NCBI GenBank assembly: GCA_964525045.1
Contig: CAZGFD010000001.1
Location: 186,001-250,000, forward strand
Direction of reading: 5' to 3'
DNA from: G020348185 sp964525045
Lineage (GTDB): Bacteria > Nitrospirota > Nitrospiria > Nitrospirales > UBA8639
Length of the DNA: 64,000 nt
Shown piece by piece: positions 7,381-15,369 of the stretch. Both the position numbers and the translations under genes were made by a program. Numbering within the stretch: the stretch's first letter is position 1; each line of letters starts with the position of its first letter. The notes below the pieces were generated by a model that made no database searches, had not been told where the DNA came from, and saw only the letters and a list, made by a program, of their open reading frames with translations.

Positions 7381-8064
7381 ATGGAAAGTCTGATTGCGAC
7401 CTCATTATTTTTGGGATTTATTTTGGGGTTGGCCCACGCGTGTGATCCTGACCACCTTGTGGCTGTTGGCACCCTTACGGCGGAATCCAAAAACGCGCAC
7501 CAGGCTTCGATTCTCGGAATGGTGTGGGGGGTCGGCCACACCATCGCGTTGGCTTTGATTGGGACCCTGGTGTTGAATATGAAATGGACGGTTCCGGACC
7601 AATTCTCTCTTGCGATGGAGACAATCGTCGGGGTGGTCATAATCCTTTTGGGAGTCAATCTTTTTTGGCAATCATTACAGAAGGTTACTATTCATTCCCA
7701 TCAACATCGGCATGACGGTTCGACCCACGCTCATGTTCACTTTCACGGTTCTGATACCGTCACCCATCACCATCATGGGATGGGTTCAACGATAAAAACT
7801 TTGGGTGTCGGGTTTGTACATGGGTTGGCTGGAAGTGCTGCCTTGAGTTTGACCGTCATGAGCACCATGCCATCGACGATCCTTGGGGTCATCTATATTT
7901 TGGTATTCGGGATCGGGTCTATTGGAGGGATGCTGGTGATGAGTACCTTCCTCAGTCTCCCCTTTCTCTATGTGACCCATTCCCTGGAGCATCAGGTCAA
8001 ATGCGGAGCCGGCCTTCTGGCAATCGGGTTCGGTGGCTATTTAACGTGGTCACTACTTAGTTAA
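7381..8064 (+). CDS. UreH/NicO-type nickel or cobalt permease
   Basis: A membrane protein of about 227 residues with roughly six transmembrane segments. The first helix ends with HACDPDHLVAVGTL, the H-x-x-x-D-H metal-transport signature of the NicO/UreH group. The matching second half has GFVHGLAGSAALSL. A cytoplasmic or periplasmic loop in the middle is very rich in His (HSHQHRH, HAHVHFHG, THHHHG) and probably buffers metal. ATG at 7381 with AGGTGG eight bases upstream; a GTG at 7369 is less likely. No urease or hydrogenase genes are in the window, so the metal's destination is unknown. Confidence 0.85.
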   Translation: MESLIATSLFLGFILGLAHACDPDHLVAVGTLTAESKNAHQASILGMVWGVGHTIALALIGTLVLNMKWTVPDQFSLAMETIVGVVIILLGVNLFWQSLQKVTIHSHQHRHDGSTHAHVHFHGSDTVTHHHHGMGSTIKTLGVGFVHGLAGSAALSLTVMSTMPSTILGVIYILVFGIGSIGGMLVMSTFLSLPFLYVTHSLEHQVKCGAGLLAIGFGGYLTWSLLS

Positions 8065-8151
8065 CCTCCTAGCGTAACTTCGACTCATTTCCATTCTCCG
8101 CCCCCTTTTGGTAATTCATACCAAATTGGCAAAGTATCTAGTTTCGGGTTT

Positions 8152-8291
8152 GTAGCTGCAGCATCTCATGCTGCTTCAGAACCAACATCATGGCTCGGAA
8201 AGCGCGTCATAGGATTTACAACCGGACTCCGATAAACAATTCGGTTCTGGTTTTGGTGTATCGAAGAGGCGCCATAAGATGGCGCAGCTAC
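8152..8291. repeat. REPIN-like pair of inverted REP palindromes
   Basis: A left REP (8152-8174, starting GTAGCTGCAGCATCTC) and a right REP in inverse orientation (8268-8291, ending GGCGCAGCTAC) frame about 93 bp of other sequence. Related pairs occur at 23192-23349, 26810-26864 and 48594-48682. Such pairs are usually moved by a RAYT-type transposase encoded elsewhere; none is in this window. Confidence 0.75.
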
Positions 8292-8328
8292 ACTTTAAAA
8301 TCCGAAACGCCAACCCAGAACCTTTTTT

Positions 8329-10263
8329 TTAGGGTACAACCGGAAGTTCGAGCTGTGAGGAGTGATGGGGGGTATGAAAAACGTTCAGGGTTTTATTTTG
8401 ATCCAGGACGGGTGCAAAATGATCCTTGTCAGTGCCAGCAAGGGCCAAACGAATCCTGTGTCCTTTTTTGAATTGATAGGAGGTCGGAAGAAAATCAAAC
8501 ACCAACTTGGCGATTTCACCTGGCTTAAGAGGAAGGGCATCCCTCCGTTTGAATGTCCTATGGGGGAGTCCATTGAGGTATTCTACCTCTGTGCCACTCA
8601 ATTTTCGATGAAGGGCTCGCAACTCACCCTCTGTGACGTACGCAACCCGTCCCTGGGGGTCCACGTCCTCGAGATAGGCAAATACGGTTGCATCGGAGGT
8701 CGTAGAACTAAGAAATAAGGTTAAGATGGGGTGACCAGTCACCTCCACATCTTGCGTCAGCGGCCGGGAGGTATAGGACAACAATTTCAGATCCTGTGTC
8801 ATGCGGTCAGGATAGGGATCAGTTAAAGATTTCCCCACTAAGGTATCCCAACGAGATTGATCCCCGGTACCGGCTGAGGGATCAACCGTATATCGATCTG
8901 AACCGGCCGTGTCTACGGGACCTTTTCGAAGGAGACGGTTGTCGGGCCCGAGGAAATAGGAAGTCAAAGTTGACTGAGGAGGCCATGTGGGAGCGGCTTT
9001 CCAGCGCTCTTCACCCATGGTGAAGTAATGAATGGGGGATTCCTTGGCGATACCCGTATCAAGGCCCTTTAGAAAAAAATCAAAAAACTTTAACAGTTCA
9101 CCTTGATGATCAAAAGCCGAGGGGCCTTGGTTAAAGGGGCTGATGTTCCGTTTTCCCCCATGGTCCCAGGGGCCAAGAATGAGTTTATTCGATTGATGGT
9201 TGTACGAGTGGTAGCGTCTGATAGCTGCGAGGGGGTAGCCTCCGTCAAACCATCCGCTGTAACTATAGATGGGCGCGCCGGATTCCATTATTTCCTTGGT
9301 GTAGAAATGGGGGCTGAGCCTGTCGATACTGGAGGTCATGTGTGAAGGAGGTGCATCATCGCGGAAGGTAATTCCTAAAGCTTCCTTATGCGGATTCCAA
9401 TTAGTTTGGTGATCTTGAAGAGCCTCAATGAGTAATGAACCGCCCGTCTTCTCATCCACCGGCTTGACCCCTCGAACAAGGAGCTTCGCAACCCAACCAC
9501 TGAAGGGAAGAAGATTTTGGTCCAGTTGATTGTTGATATAGGTCCAGGTTCTGGTAAACCAGGTTAAGTGAATACCCCCTGGAAAGGCGAGTTCGGGGTA
9601 AAGGTCAAAACCTGAAAACAATGGAGCGACAGCTTTAACAGCGGGATGTTGATTGACAAGTAACATTTCTGCTGCCGCTCCCCCGTATGAAATGCCAATG
9701 GCACCGACCTTCTTGTTTGACCATGGTTGGCTGATAATCCAATCGACAATCTCTGCCCCATCTTTGATTTCTCGGGGTGTGTAGGCATAGGGTCGATTCC
9801 CGAATGAAGCCCCCGACCCCCGGACATCGACGTCGACCCAGGCATACCCATTGGCGATAAATCGTTTCGCGTAGGTTCCAATGTGACCTCGGGGAAGAGG
9901 TTCTTTTAACATAGAAAGCGGCCACCGATAATCCACCGACCGCCAGTACCGAGTCTGATGAAGCATAGTGGGTAACCGTTCATTCTCCTTCATGGGCGTA
10001 GGCAGGTAGACGGATATCGCGATTTTGACCCCATCAGACATTGTGAGATAGCGGGAAGTCATCTTGAAATCGATAGAGTCGGGGCTTGCGGTTCCTACGT
10101 AGGGGACCGGGACGCTTTGGGCTTCGTCGGAGGTTGCAAAGGCGGGGAGGGTTGAGAGAGAAACGGCAAAAACAAAAAAAGTCAAACAAAAATACACAAT
10201 CCTTTCTAAAATCCCAGCTTGTGACCACCAATAACGATGTAACCTGCCCATTTGTAAAGCCAT
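8329..10263 (-). CDS. CocE/NonD-type acyl esterase (X-Pro peptidase S15 fold), exported
   Basis: A large alpha/beta hydrolase for ester or peptide substrates, probably periplasmic. The hydrophobic segment IVYFCLTFFVFAVSLSTLPAFA is a signal peptide. The nucleophile elbow is GISYGGAA, followed by a cap region and DHGGKR around the catalytic His. The C-terminal jelly-roll domain (VTGHPILTLFLSSTTSDATV) is typical of the CocE/S15 family. I prefer an ATG at 10263 (or 10251). The longer reading from 10422 would bury the signal peptide 60 residues in and leave 26 bp to the divergent gene, too little for two promoters. No ribosome binding site is convincing. The substrate is unknown. Confidence 0.85.
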   Translation of the reverse strand: MALQMGRLHRYWWSQAGILERIVYFCLTFFVFAVSLSTLPAFATSDEAQSVPVPYVGTASPDSIDFKMTSRYLTMSDGVKIAISVYLPTPMKENERLPTMLHQTRYWRSVDYRWPLSMLKEPLPRGHIGTYAKRFIANGYAWVDVDVRGSGASFGNRPYAYTPREIKDGAEIVDWIISQPWSNKKVGAIGISYGGAAAEMLLVNQHPAVKAVAPLFSGFDLYPELAFPGGIHLTWFTRTWTYINNQLDQNLLPFSGWVAKLLVRGVKPVDEKTGGSLLIEALQDHQTNWNPHKEALGITFRDDAPPSHMTSSIDRLSPHFYTKEIMESGAPIYSYSGWFDGGYPLAAIRRYHSYNHQSNKLILGPWDHGGKRNISPFNQGPSAFDHQGELLKFFDFFLKGLDTGIAKESPIHYFTMGEERWKAAPTWPPQSTLTSYFLGPDNRLLRKGPVDTAGSDRYTVDPSAGTGDQSRWDTLVGKSLTDPYPDRMTQDLKLLSYTSRPLTQDVEVTGHPILTLFLSSTTSDATVFAYLEDVDPQGRVAYVTEGELRALHRKLSGTEVEYLNGLPHRTFKRRDALPLKPGEIAKLVFDFLPTSYQFKKGHRIRLALAGTDKDHFAPVLDQNKTLNVFHTPHHSSQLELPVVP

Positions 10264-10448
10264 GAAACTATAGCGAAATTGGTAAAGAAAACTGTGCAAC
10301 CGACTGAGGCGCGAATTCACCCATGGTTTAAAAAAGAGAGATTGGTGTTGGCATGGCATATAGAGTGTAACCTTCACCGCGCCAGGTTTAAAGTGGAGAA
10401 TGGAAGTTTGAATATGCCGCATGCAAAATCATAGAAGTCATATACCGT

Positions 10449-11003
10449 ATGGCGTCGGCATTTTCCCATATCCTTGTCGCGTTTGCCCTAGGACAAGCTC
10501 AGCCCTGGAAACGTTGGCCACTTCGCTTCTGGGGGCTTTCGTTCCTGTGTACGATTTTGCCGGATGCTGATGTTGTGGGGTTGGCTGCTGGCATTCCTTA
10601 TGAACACCCCCTCGGACACCGGGGGTTCACGCATTCACTGATTTTTTCTTGTGTCATGGGTCTTCTGGTTGTCCGATTAGGATTTTCTTCCGTTGATCCA
10701 GGAACGAGGGTTTGGTGGTCATTAGTGATGCACTTCTTTTTAGTAACAGCTTCTCATGGGGTAATGGATGCTCTGACTAATGGTGGACTCGGCGTTGCGT
10801 TTTTTGCTCCCTTTGACAATAGTCGCTATTTTTTCCCATGGACACCAATAAAAGTGTCGCCTATTGGGATATCAGAATTTTTTACCGCTTATGGGGTGGA
10901 AGTGTTAGTGAGCGAATTGGTGTGGGTGGGAATACCCGTGGGGGTCGGGTTGATTGGATTGACCGTATTCCGATCTGGGTTGAACAACAACCCTTCCAGA
11001 TGA
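10449..11003 (+). CDS. YdjM/DUF457-type membrane-bound metal-dependent hydrolase
   Basis: An integral membrane protein of 184 residues with about four hydrophobic segments. The family signature is SAFSHILVAFALG at the N-terminus, PDADVVG (about residues 38-44), then HRGFTHSL near residue 57. These His and Asp residues are thought to bind a metal. E. coli YdjM is LexA-controlled, but no LexA box was found here. The function within the family is poorly known. The gene is divergent from the CocE esterase. Confidence 0.85.
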   Translation: MASAFSHILVAFALGQAQPWKRWPLRFWGLSFLCTILPDADVVGLAAGIPYEHPLGHRGFTHSLIFSCVMGLLVVRLGFSSVDPGTRVWWSLVMHFFLVTASHGVMDALTNGGLGVAFFAPFDNSRYFFPWTPIKVSPIGISEFFTAYGVEVLVSELVWVGIPVGVGLIGLTVFRSGLNNNPSR

Positions 11004-11116
11004 AGGAAAGAGAGGCAATTAATGCGTTCGGATCGAATGATGATCGCTGGAGAATTGAAGAATGGTGCTAAATTTTGGCGTACTCTTCTGGGAAATGACG
11101 GGGCTTTCTTACGGCG

Positions 11117-11365
11117 TTATATTTTACAGGCTGAACTAAGCCTTGGCTCCCCAGAAAGAGTTGGCAACTGAAAATCTAGGAGCTTACGGAGTTCGAATTC
11201 AGCCCCCTCACGGAACCGTTGAGCTTCTGACTGGGCCGGAAAGGGGCCATAAACCCGAGGCTCAAGAAAGTTGCAGGTGACCCTGACAAACCACTGTTTC
11301 TCTCCCTTGTTATTCCCTCTCTTAATAATGACCACTTCCTGATCGAGGCTCATTTGAGCAGTCAT
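11117..11365 (-). CDS. Small conserved-looking protein of unknown function
   Basis: An 82-residue soluble protein that I do not recognise. It starts MTAQMSLDQEVVIIKRG and contains GEKQWFVRVTCNFLEPRVYG, followed by an amphipathic helix (EAQRFREGAEFELRKLLDF). The start at 11365 has GGGAGG seven bases upstream, strong evidence that it is translated; a longer reading from 11404 lacks this. It is mainly charged and has no membrane segment. The neighbours give no functional hint. Confidence 0.6.
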   Translation of the reverse strand: MTAQMSLDQEVVIIKRGNNKGEKQWFVRVTCNFLEPRVYGPFPAQSEAQRFREGAEFELRKLLDFQLPTLSGEPRLSSACKI

Positions 11366-11723
11366 GTGATGCCTCCCTTGAAAGATTTTGGAAAAAAGCC
11401 GCATTTATAAATGTTCAATTTTCTCCTTTACGGTTTCCCGAAAAAAGACCGATGGAATTCAACTTTGAAGGCTTACCGCTAACACCCTGATTGCCGGGTA
11501 ATGAACCAATTTCGAATGGGCTATCACTATTTGTATGGTCTAAACAGGCGGTATGCTACAATATTTTGTGGTATTAGTAAAGGGAAAAATGGTGAGGGCT
11601 TCTTGGAAGGATAAGAGGGCTTCAACTTTTGTGTGGGAACTTCATCGATGTCAGGCTAGAAATACTTAAGTAAATACCTAAGTCTAGAAACTCGAAACCC
11701 GAAACCCGAAACTTTTTTTAGTA
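11366..11723. other. Intergenic stretch with a short heptad array
   Basis: No coding potential is seen. It must carry the promoter of the small leftward gene. A short heptad array (11686-11712, CGAAACC units) ends in a run of seven T immediately beyond the stop codon of the leftward exonuclease-family gene at 11724. Confidence 0.5.
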
Positions 11724-12836
11724 TTAATCCTCATCCCGGTTGCGGATTTCAAAGATCACGGGACAGTGATCAGACAATCGACGATAAGCTAGCGGGTAAT
11801 CGCCTTTTATCCGATTGCAGCCGGCCACCGCGCAATAACCGGTGACCTTTGCGGAAACCTCAGTCACTTCCTGCATGTCTTTCGCTACGATTATATGATC
11901 CAACCAGCCACCCCGCCCCCGAAAATAATGGGTGCATTGAGGCGTTGGGGGAAAATCTTGAAAGCCGGGCTTTTCTTTTGCCACTTGCCGACGGACGGAT
12001 TTTAATTCATACCCCTGTGATTTCCAATCTCCGGCGCCCATCGTGTTGAGGTCGCCCAGGATCACCACATCCCGATCTTGTTCCAGTAAGGGCAGGATAA
12101 CCTTGTCGATCTGGTTCAATGCCCGGTGCCGTTTCTCAACACCGGCCACGGTCGGCCCGGATTTCAAGTGCAGGGCAATGACATGAAAATCTACGCCCTT
12201 CGGTTCACGTGATTGAACCCACGCATAGTGGCCGGGTCGAAGGCCGCCCTGGCAGGGATGTTGGGAGTTTTTGGCTTTCACATTAAATTGCCACAGACTA
12301 TCAATATGAGAGAGGGTCACGCGGGTGGCGTTCCATAAGTAGCCGATATGATGATTGTCAGGCTGGCCACAACGTTGAGGTGACCAGCGCCATGTATCCC
12401 CGGATTTTTCCTGCAACAACTTGATCACTTTCTTCCAGGCGATTTGAGCTTCTGGGGTGTCAAGGCTTTCTTGAATGGCCAAGATATCCACCTTCATCCA
12501 GGTAATAGTGCAAACCAACCATTCGAGATCGGTCCGATGGGTGTCATCTCCGGATTGGGCTTCAGGCTTTCCAATTGGAAACCAACGTACATTCCATGTT
12601 CCAAGGCGCAAGGTTGAAGCCGTGCCAAAGGCCATCCGTCCCCCCTGTTCGACAACGTTGTTGCATTGTTCACCAGATGCCCATACCTGGGCTTCTTGGC
12701 TGTCTATAGATTCGGATGATTCAGCCGACAGGGCTTGGGAAGGTCCGGTAATGTAAAAAGTAGGAAGGGGAGAAAAAGGGGCTGAAGCCAGAAAGAAGAC
12801 TGAAATCACAATGAGAGTGTGAGTGAAAAATTTCAT
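11724..12836 (-). CDS. Exported endonuclease/exonuclease/phosphatase family protein
   Basis: A 370-residue protein with a signal peptide (MKFFTHTLIVISVFFLASAPF) and an EEP nuclease fold. The fold's motifs appear in order: LRLGTWNVRWF (Asn), DILAIQES (metal-binding Glu), VVILGDLNTM (catalytic Asp-x-Asn) and LSDHCPVIFEI (the final Asp-His). It likely hydrolyses DNA, RNA or a phosphoester outside the cytoplasm. Several Cys (CNNVV, CGQPD, CAVAGC) could form disulphides. ATG at 12836. It is divergent from formate-THF ligase and probably monocistronic. Confidence 0.85.
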   Translation of the reverse strand: MKFFTHTLIVISVFFLASAPFSPLPTFYITGPSQALSAESSESIDSQEAQVWASGEQCNNVVEQGGRMAFGTASTLRLGTWNVRWFPIGKPEAQSGDDTHRTDLEWLVCTITWMKVDILAIQESLDTPEAQIAWKKVIKLLQEKSGDTWRWSPQRCGQPDNHHIGYLWNATRVTLSHIDSLWQFNVKAKNSQHPCQGGLRPGHYAWVQSREPKGVDFHVIALHLKSGPTVAGVEKRHRALNQIDKVILPLLEQDRDVVILGDLNTMGAGDWKSQGYELKSVRRQVAKEKPGFQDFPPTPQCTHYFRGRGGWLDHIIVAKDMQEVTEVSAKVTGYCAVAGCNRIKGDYPLAYRRLSDHCPVIFEIRNRDED

Positions 12837-12969
12837 TTGGTTTCGTGTCCGTTGAAAGGGGAAATTGGTTACAATACGAATTCGATTTTGCTTTTTGGAT
12901 TCTTGCTAGATGAGGGTATATAAAACCAAGAAGTAGGAAAAGACCAATTAACCAACCCGCAGGGTGATT

Positions 12970-14652
12970 ATGAGTCACGTCAAAAGTAATATCGACATAG
13001 CCAATCAGGCGAAGCTGAAATCCATAACGGAAATAGCCGAGGGAAAGCTGGGTGTCCCCTCGGAGTATGTCGAACCCTATGGGCGGTATAAAGCCAAGAT
13101 ACCGTTTCACTATATCAATACGCTTCACGATCGGCCAAACGGAAAATTGATTCTGGTGACGGCCATGACTCCGACCACGGCAGGAGAGGGAAAGACAACC
13201 ACCTTAATTGGGTTGACGGATGCGCTAAATCGTATGGGTCAGAAAACCATCGCGGCTATTCGGGAGCCTAGCTTAGGACCCTGCTTCGGGATGAAAGGGG
13301 GCGCATGCGGAGGGGGCCATGCTCAAATTGTGCCCATGACAGACATTAATCTTCATTTCACAGGAGATTTTCATGCGATTACGTCCGCGAATAATTTGTT
13401 GGCCTCATTGATTGATAACCACGTGTACTGGAGCCATGAGCCTCAGTTAGACGTCCGCCGCATTACCTGGCGGCGTGTGTTGGATATGAACGACCGCTCA
13501 TTGCGTTATGTTGTGACCGGCCTGGGTGGGTTGCCCCATGGGGTTGTCAGGGATGCCAAATTTGATATCACCGCGGCTTCCGAAGTCATGGCGATTCTTT
13601 GTTTGGCAAGTAACCTCATGGATCTTCAACGGCGCCTGGGCAACATAAAAATCGGACGAAATATAGCGAAAAGGCTGGTGTTCGCCAAGGAACTCAAAGC
13701 GGACGGGGCCATGGCGGCATTATTAAAAGATGCCATCAACCCTAATCTGGTCCAGACATTGGAACATAGTCCCGCCTTTGTCCATGGCGGGCCTTTTGCC
13801 AATATCGCCCACGGGTGTAATTCGGTGGCCGCGACAAAGCTTGCCTTGAAATTGGCGGATTACGTCGTGACGGAGGCAGGTTTTGGGGCCGACCTTGGCG
13901 CCGAGAAATTCTTCAACATTAAATGTCGGAAAGCGGGCTTGACTCCCGCCTGTACGCTTGTCGTGGGAACGGTCAGAGCGCTCAAACTTCATGGAGGGGC
14001 TGACCCGAAATTACTGGCAAAGGAAGATTTGGGTGCCTTGCGGCGAGGTTTGCCGAACTTATTCCGGCATGTAAAGAATGTGCGAAAATTTGGTGTGCCC
14101 AGTGTTGTGGCCATAAACAAATTCGCCAGTGACACCAAAGATGAAATTGAGGAGGTGTTGAGCGCCTGCAGAACCGAGGGTTTGACTGTCGAATTGGCAG
14201 ACCAATGGGCTCAAGGTGGTGAAGGCGCCATAGCCTTGGCCCACACCGTCCTGGATGTGATTGACAGAGAGAAAACCGATTTTCAGTTGTTGTATGCCGA
14301 CGATCTCCCGATGGCTCAGAAGGTCCGGGTTATCGCTCAGGAAATGTATGGTGCGGATGATGTCGTTATTCCAAAAGGCGTCATGGATCGATTCACCGAA
14401 GTAGAACAATTAGGCTATGGTCATTTTCCCATTTGTATGGCAAAAACCCAGTACAGTTTTTCCACCGATCCCAAGAAAAAAGGGGTGCCTAAGGGATTTA
14501 CCATTCCTGTCCGCGAACTTCGGTTTTCCTTCGGTGCTGAGTTCATTGTCGTCGTAACCGGAGATATCATGACCATGCCCGGCCTTCCCCGAATCCCCGC
14601 AGCCAACGCTATTGGAATCGATGAGCAGGGTGAAATTTCCGGGCTGTTCTAA
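12970..14652 (+). CDS. fhs: Formate-tetrahydrofolate ligase
   Basis: A cytoplasmic enzyme that joins formate to tetrahydrofolate using ATP, giving 10-formyl-THF for purines, fMet-tRNA or the Wood-Ljungdahl route. The ATP loop is TPTTAGEGKTT (about residues 62-72). The family blocks REPSLGPCFGMKGGACGGGH and HFTGDFHAITSANNLL are intact. The 560-residue length is normal. I use the ATG at 12970; a GTG at 12964 is also in frame. No folD or other C1 gene is adjacent. Confidence 0.97.
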   Translation: MSHVKSNIDIANQAKLKSITEIAEGKLGVPSEYVEPYGRYKAKIPFHYINTLHDRPNGKLILVTAMTPTTAGEGKTTTLIGLTDALNRMGQKTIAAIREPSLGPCFGMKGGACGGGHAQIVPMTDINLHFTGDFHAITSANNLLASLIDNHVYWSHEPQLDVRRITWRRVLDMNDRSLRYVVTGLGGLPHGVVRDAKFDITAASEVMAILCLASNLMDLQRRLGNIKIGRNIAKRLVFAKELKADGAMAALLKDAINPNLVQTLEHSPAFVHGGPFANIAHGCNSVAATKLALKLADYVVTEAGFGADLGAEKFFNIKCRKAGLTPACTLVVGTVRALKLHGGADPKLLAKEDLGALRRGLPNLFRHVKNVRKFGVPSVVAINKFASDTKDEIEEVLSACRTEGLTVELADQWAQGGEGAIALAHTVLDVIDREKTDFQLLYADDLPMAQKVRVIAQEMYGADDVVIPKGVMDRFTEVEQLGYGHFPICMAKTQYSFSTDPKKKGVPKGFTIPVRELRFSFGAEFIVVVTGDIMTMPGLPRIPAANAIGIDEQGEISGLF

Positions 14653-14701
14653 TAGCTGATCGCGGTTCCGAGGTGGTCGGGAGGCGGAAAAGGAAGATTA
14701 T

Positions 14702-15205
14702 CTACTTGGCTGGATTTGAGGGGTTATTTTGTCCTCTTGGGGTGAGCATTTGAATGTGGTCCATTAGATCCAGACGTTCCTTTTCCGCATTCGAAAAAGC
14801 TTTAGCTTGTTCACTAAGATGACGCTGCCCTTTAATGTTTGAGATCTTAAGCGTTTCAATCCAACCATAAAGTTGTTTAGAAATGCTTTCACTCTTTTTT
14901 TTGAGATTTTAAATCTGAGATTTGAAATTGTTGCACATCTTCCATCCCTCCAAAACGTGCAACATGGATCGTACTTCCCCCGCCGAACCCCGTTCAATAT
15001 AGAGGAAAGCAAGCAATTCGTTAGTCGATCCCCGTTCAAACCCCTCTGCCACATTGTTGGATATCGATAACCCGGCCCGCTCCAATTGGTCGCGAAGGCC
15101 AGTGTGCTTTCTGAAGATGTCAGAGGATGGCAACTCATAAATTTGTCGAGCTAACGAAACCGCGTCTTTCCACACGGAAAAGTCTTCAAATCTGGCGTAC
15201 TTCAT
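14702..15205 (-). pseudogene. Four-helix-bundle protein (23S rRNA IVP/S23 family) with an in-frame stop
   Basis: The first 98 codons (to 14909) encode MKYARFEDFSVWKDAVSLA through NNVAEGFERGS and IERGSAGEVRSML, the hallmarks of the S23/four-helix-bundle family. Then comes TAA, but the same frame continues for 68 more codons with family-like text: SISKQLYGWIETLKISNIKG and QRHLSEQAKAFSN, ending at TAG 14702. From 15205 to 14702 is exactly 168 codons with no shift. The stop falls within a 7-bp-period stretch (ATTTCAA, ATCTCAG, ATTTAAA, ATCTCAA). A single C-to-A change from TCA would restore reading. It could be a recent nonsense mutation, a sequencing error or a functional short form. Confidence 0.8.
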
Positions 15206-15222
15206 GGGAGAATCTCAGTACT

Positions 15223-15369
15223 TGGATCTCAGATTTCAAATCTCAGATCTCAAATTTCAGATTAGGGATTATGACCACGAACCGGGTATAATTTTCTATC
15301 GGCATCTGAGATATGAAATCTAAGATTTAAGATTCCTCATTTGAGATTTGAGATCTGAAATATGAGATC
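15223..15369. repeat. Heptad arrays of the GATTTGA/GATCTGA type
   Basis: Two arrays (15223-15265 and 15303-15369) consist of 7-bp units such as GATTTGA, GATCTGA and AAATTTGA variants. The first starts 18 bp upstream of the four-helix-bundle gene. The second runs directly into the uvrB start codon. The same unit occurs inside the four-helix-bundle gene at about 14905-14935. Confidence 0.8.

Noticed and set aside
8190..8471. A 93-residue rightward reading through the REPIN region
   Set aside because: It runs across repeat DNA and into the antisense of the CocE esterase gene, so it is a by-product of composition.
14764..15138. A 124-residue leftward reading over the four-helix-bundle gene
   Set aside because: It is in a different frame from the family-like text on both sides of the TAA and has no homology-like features.
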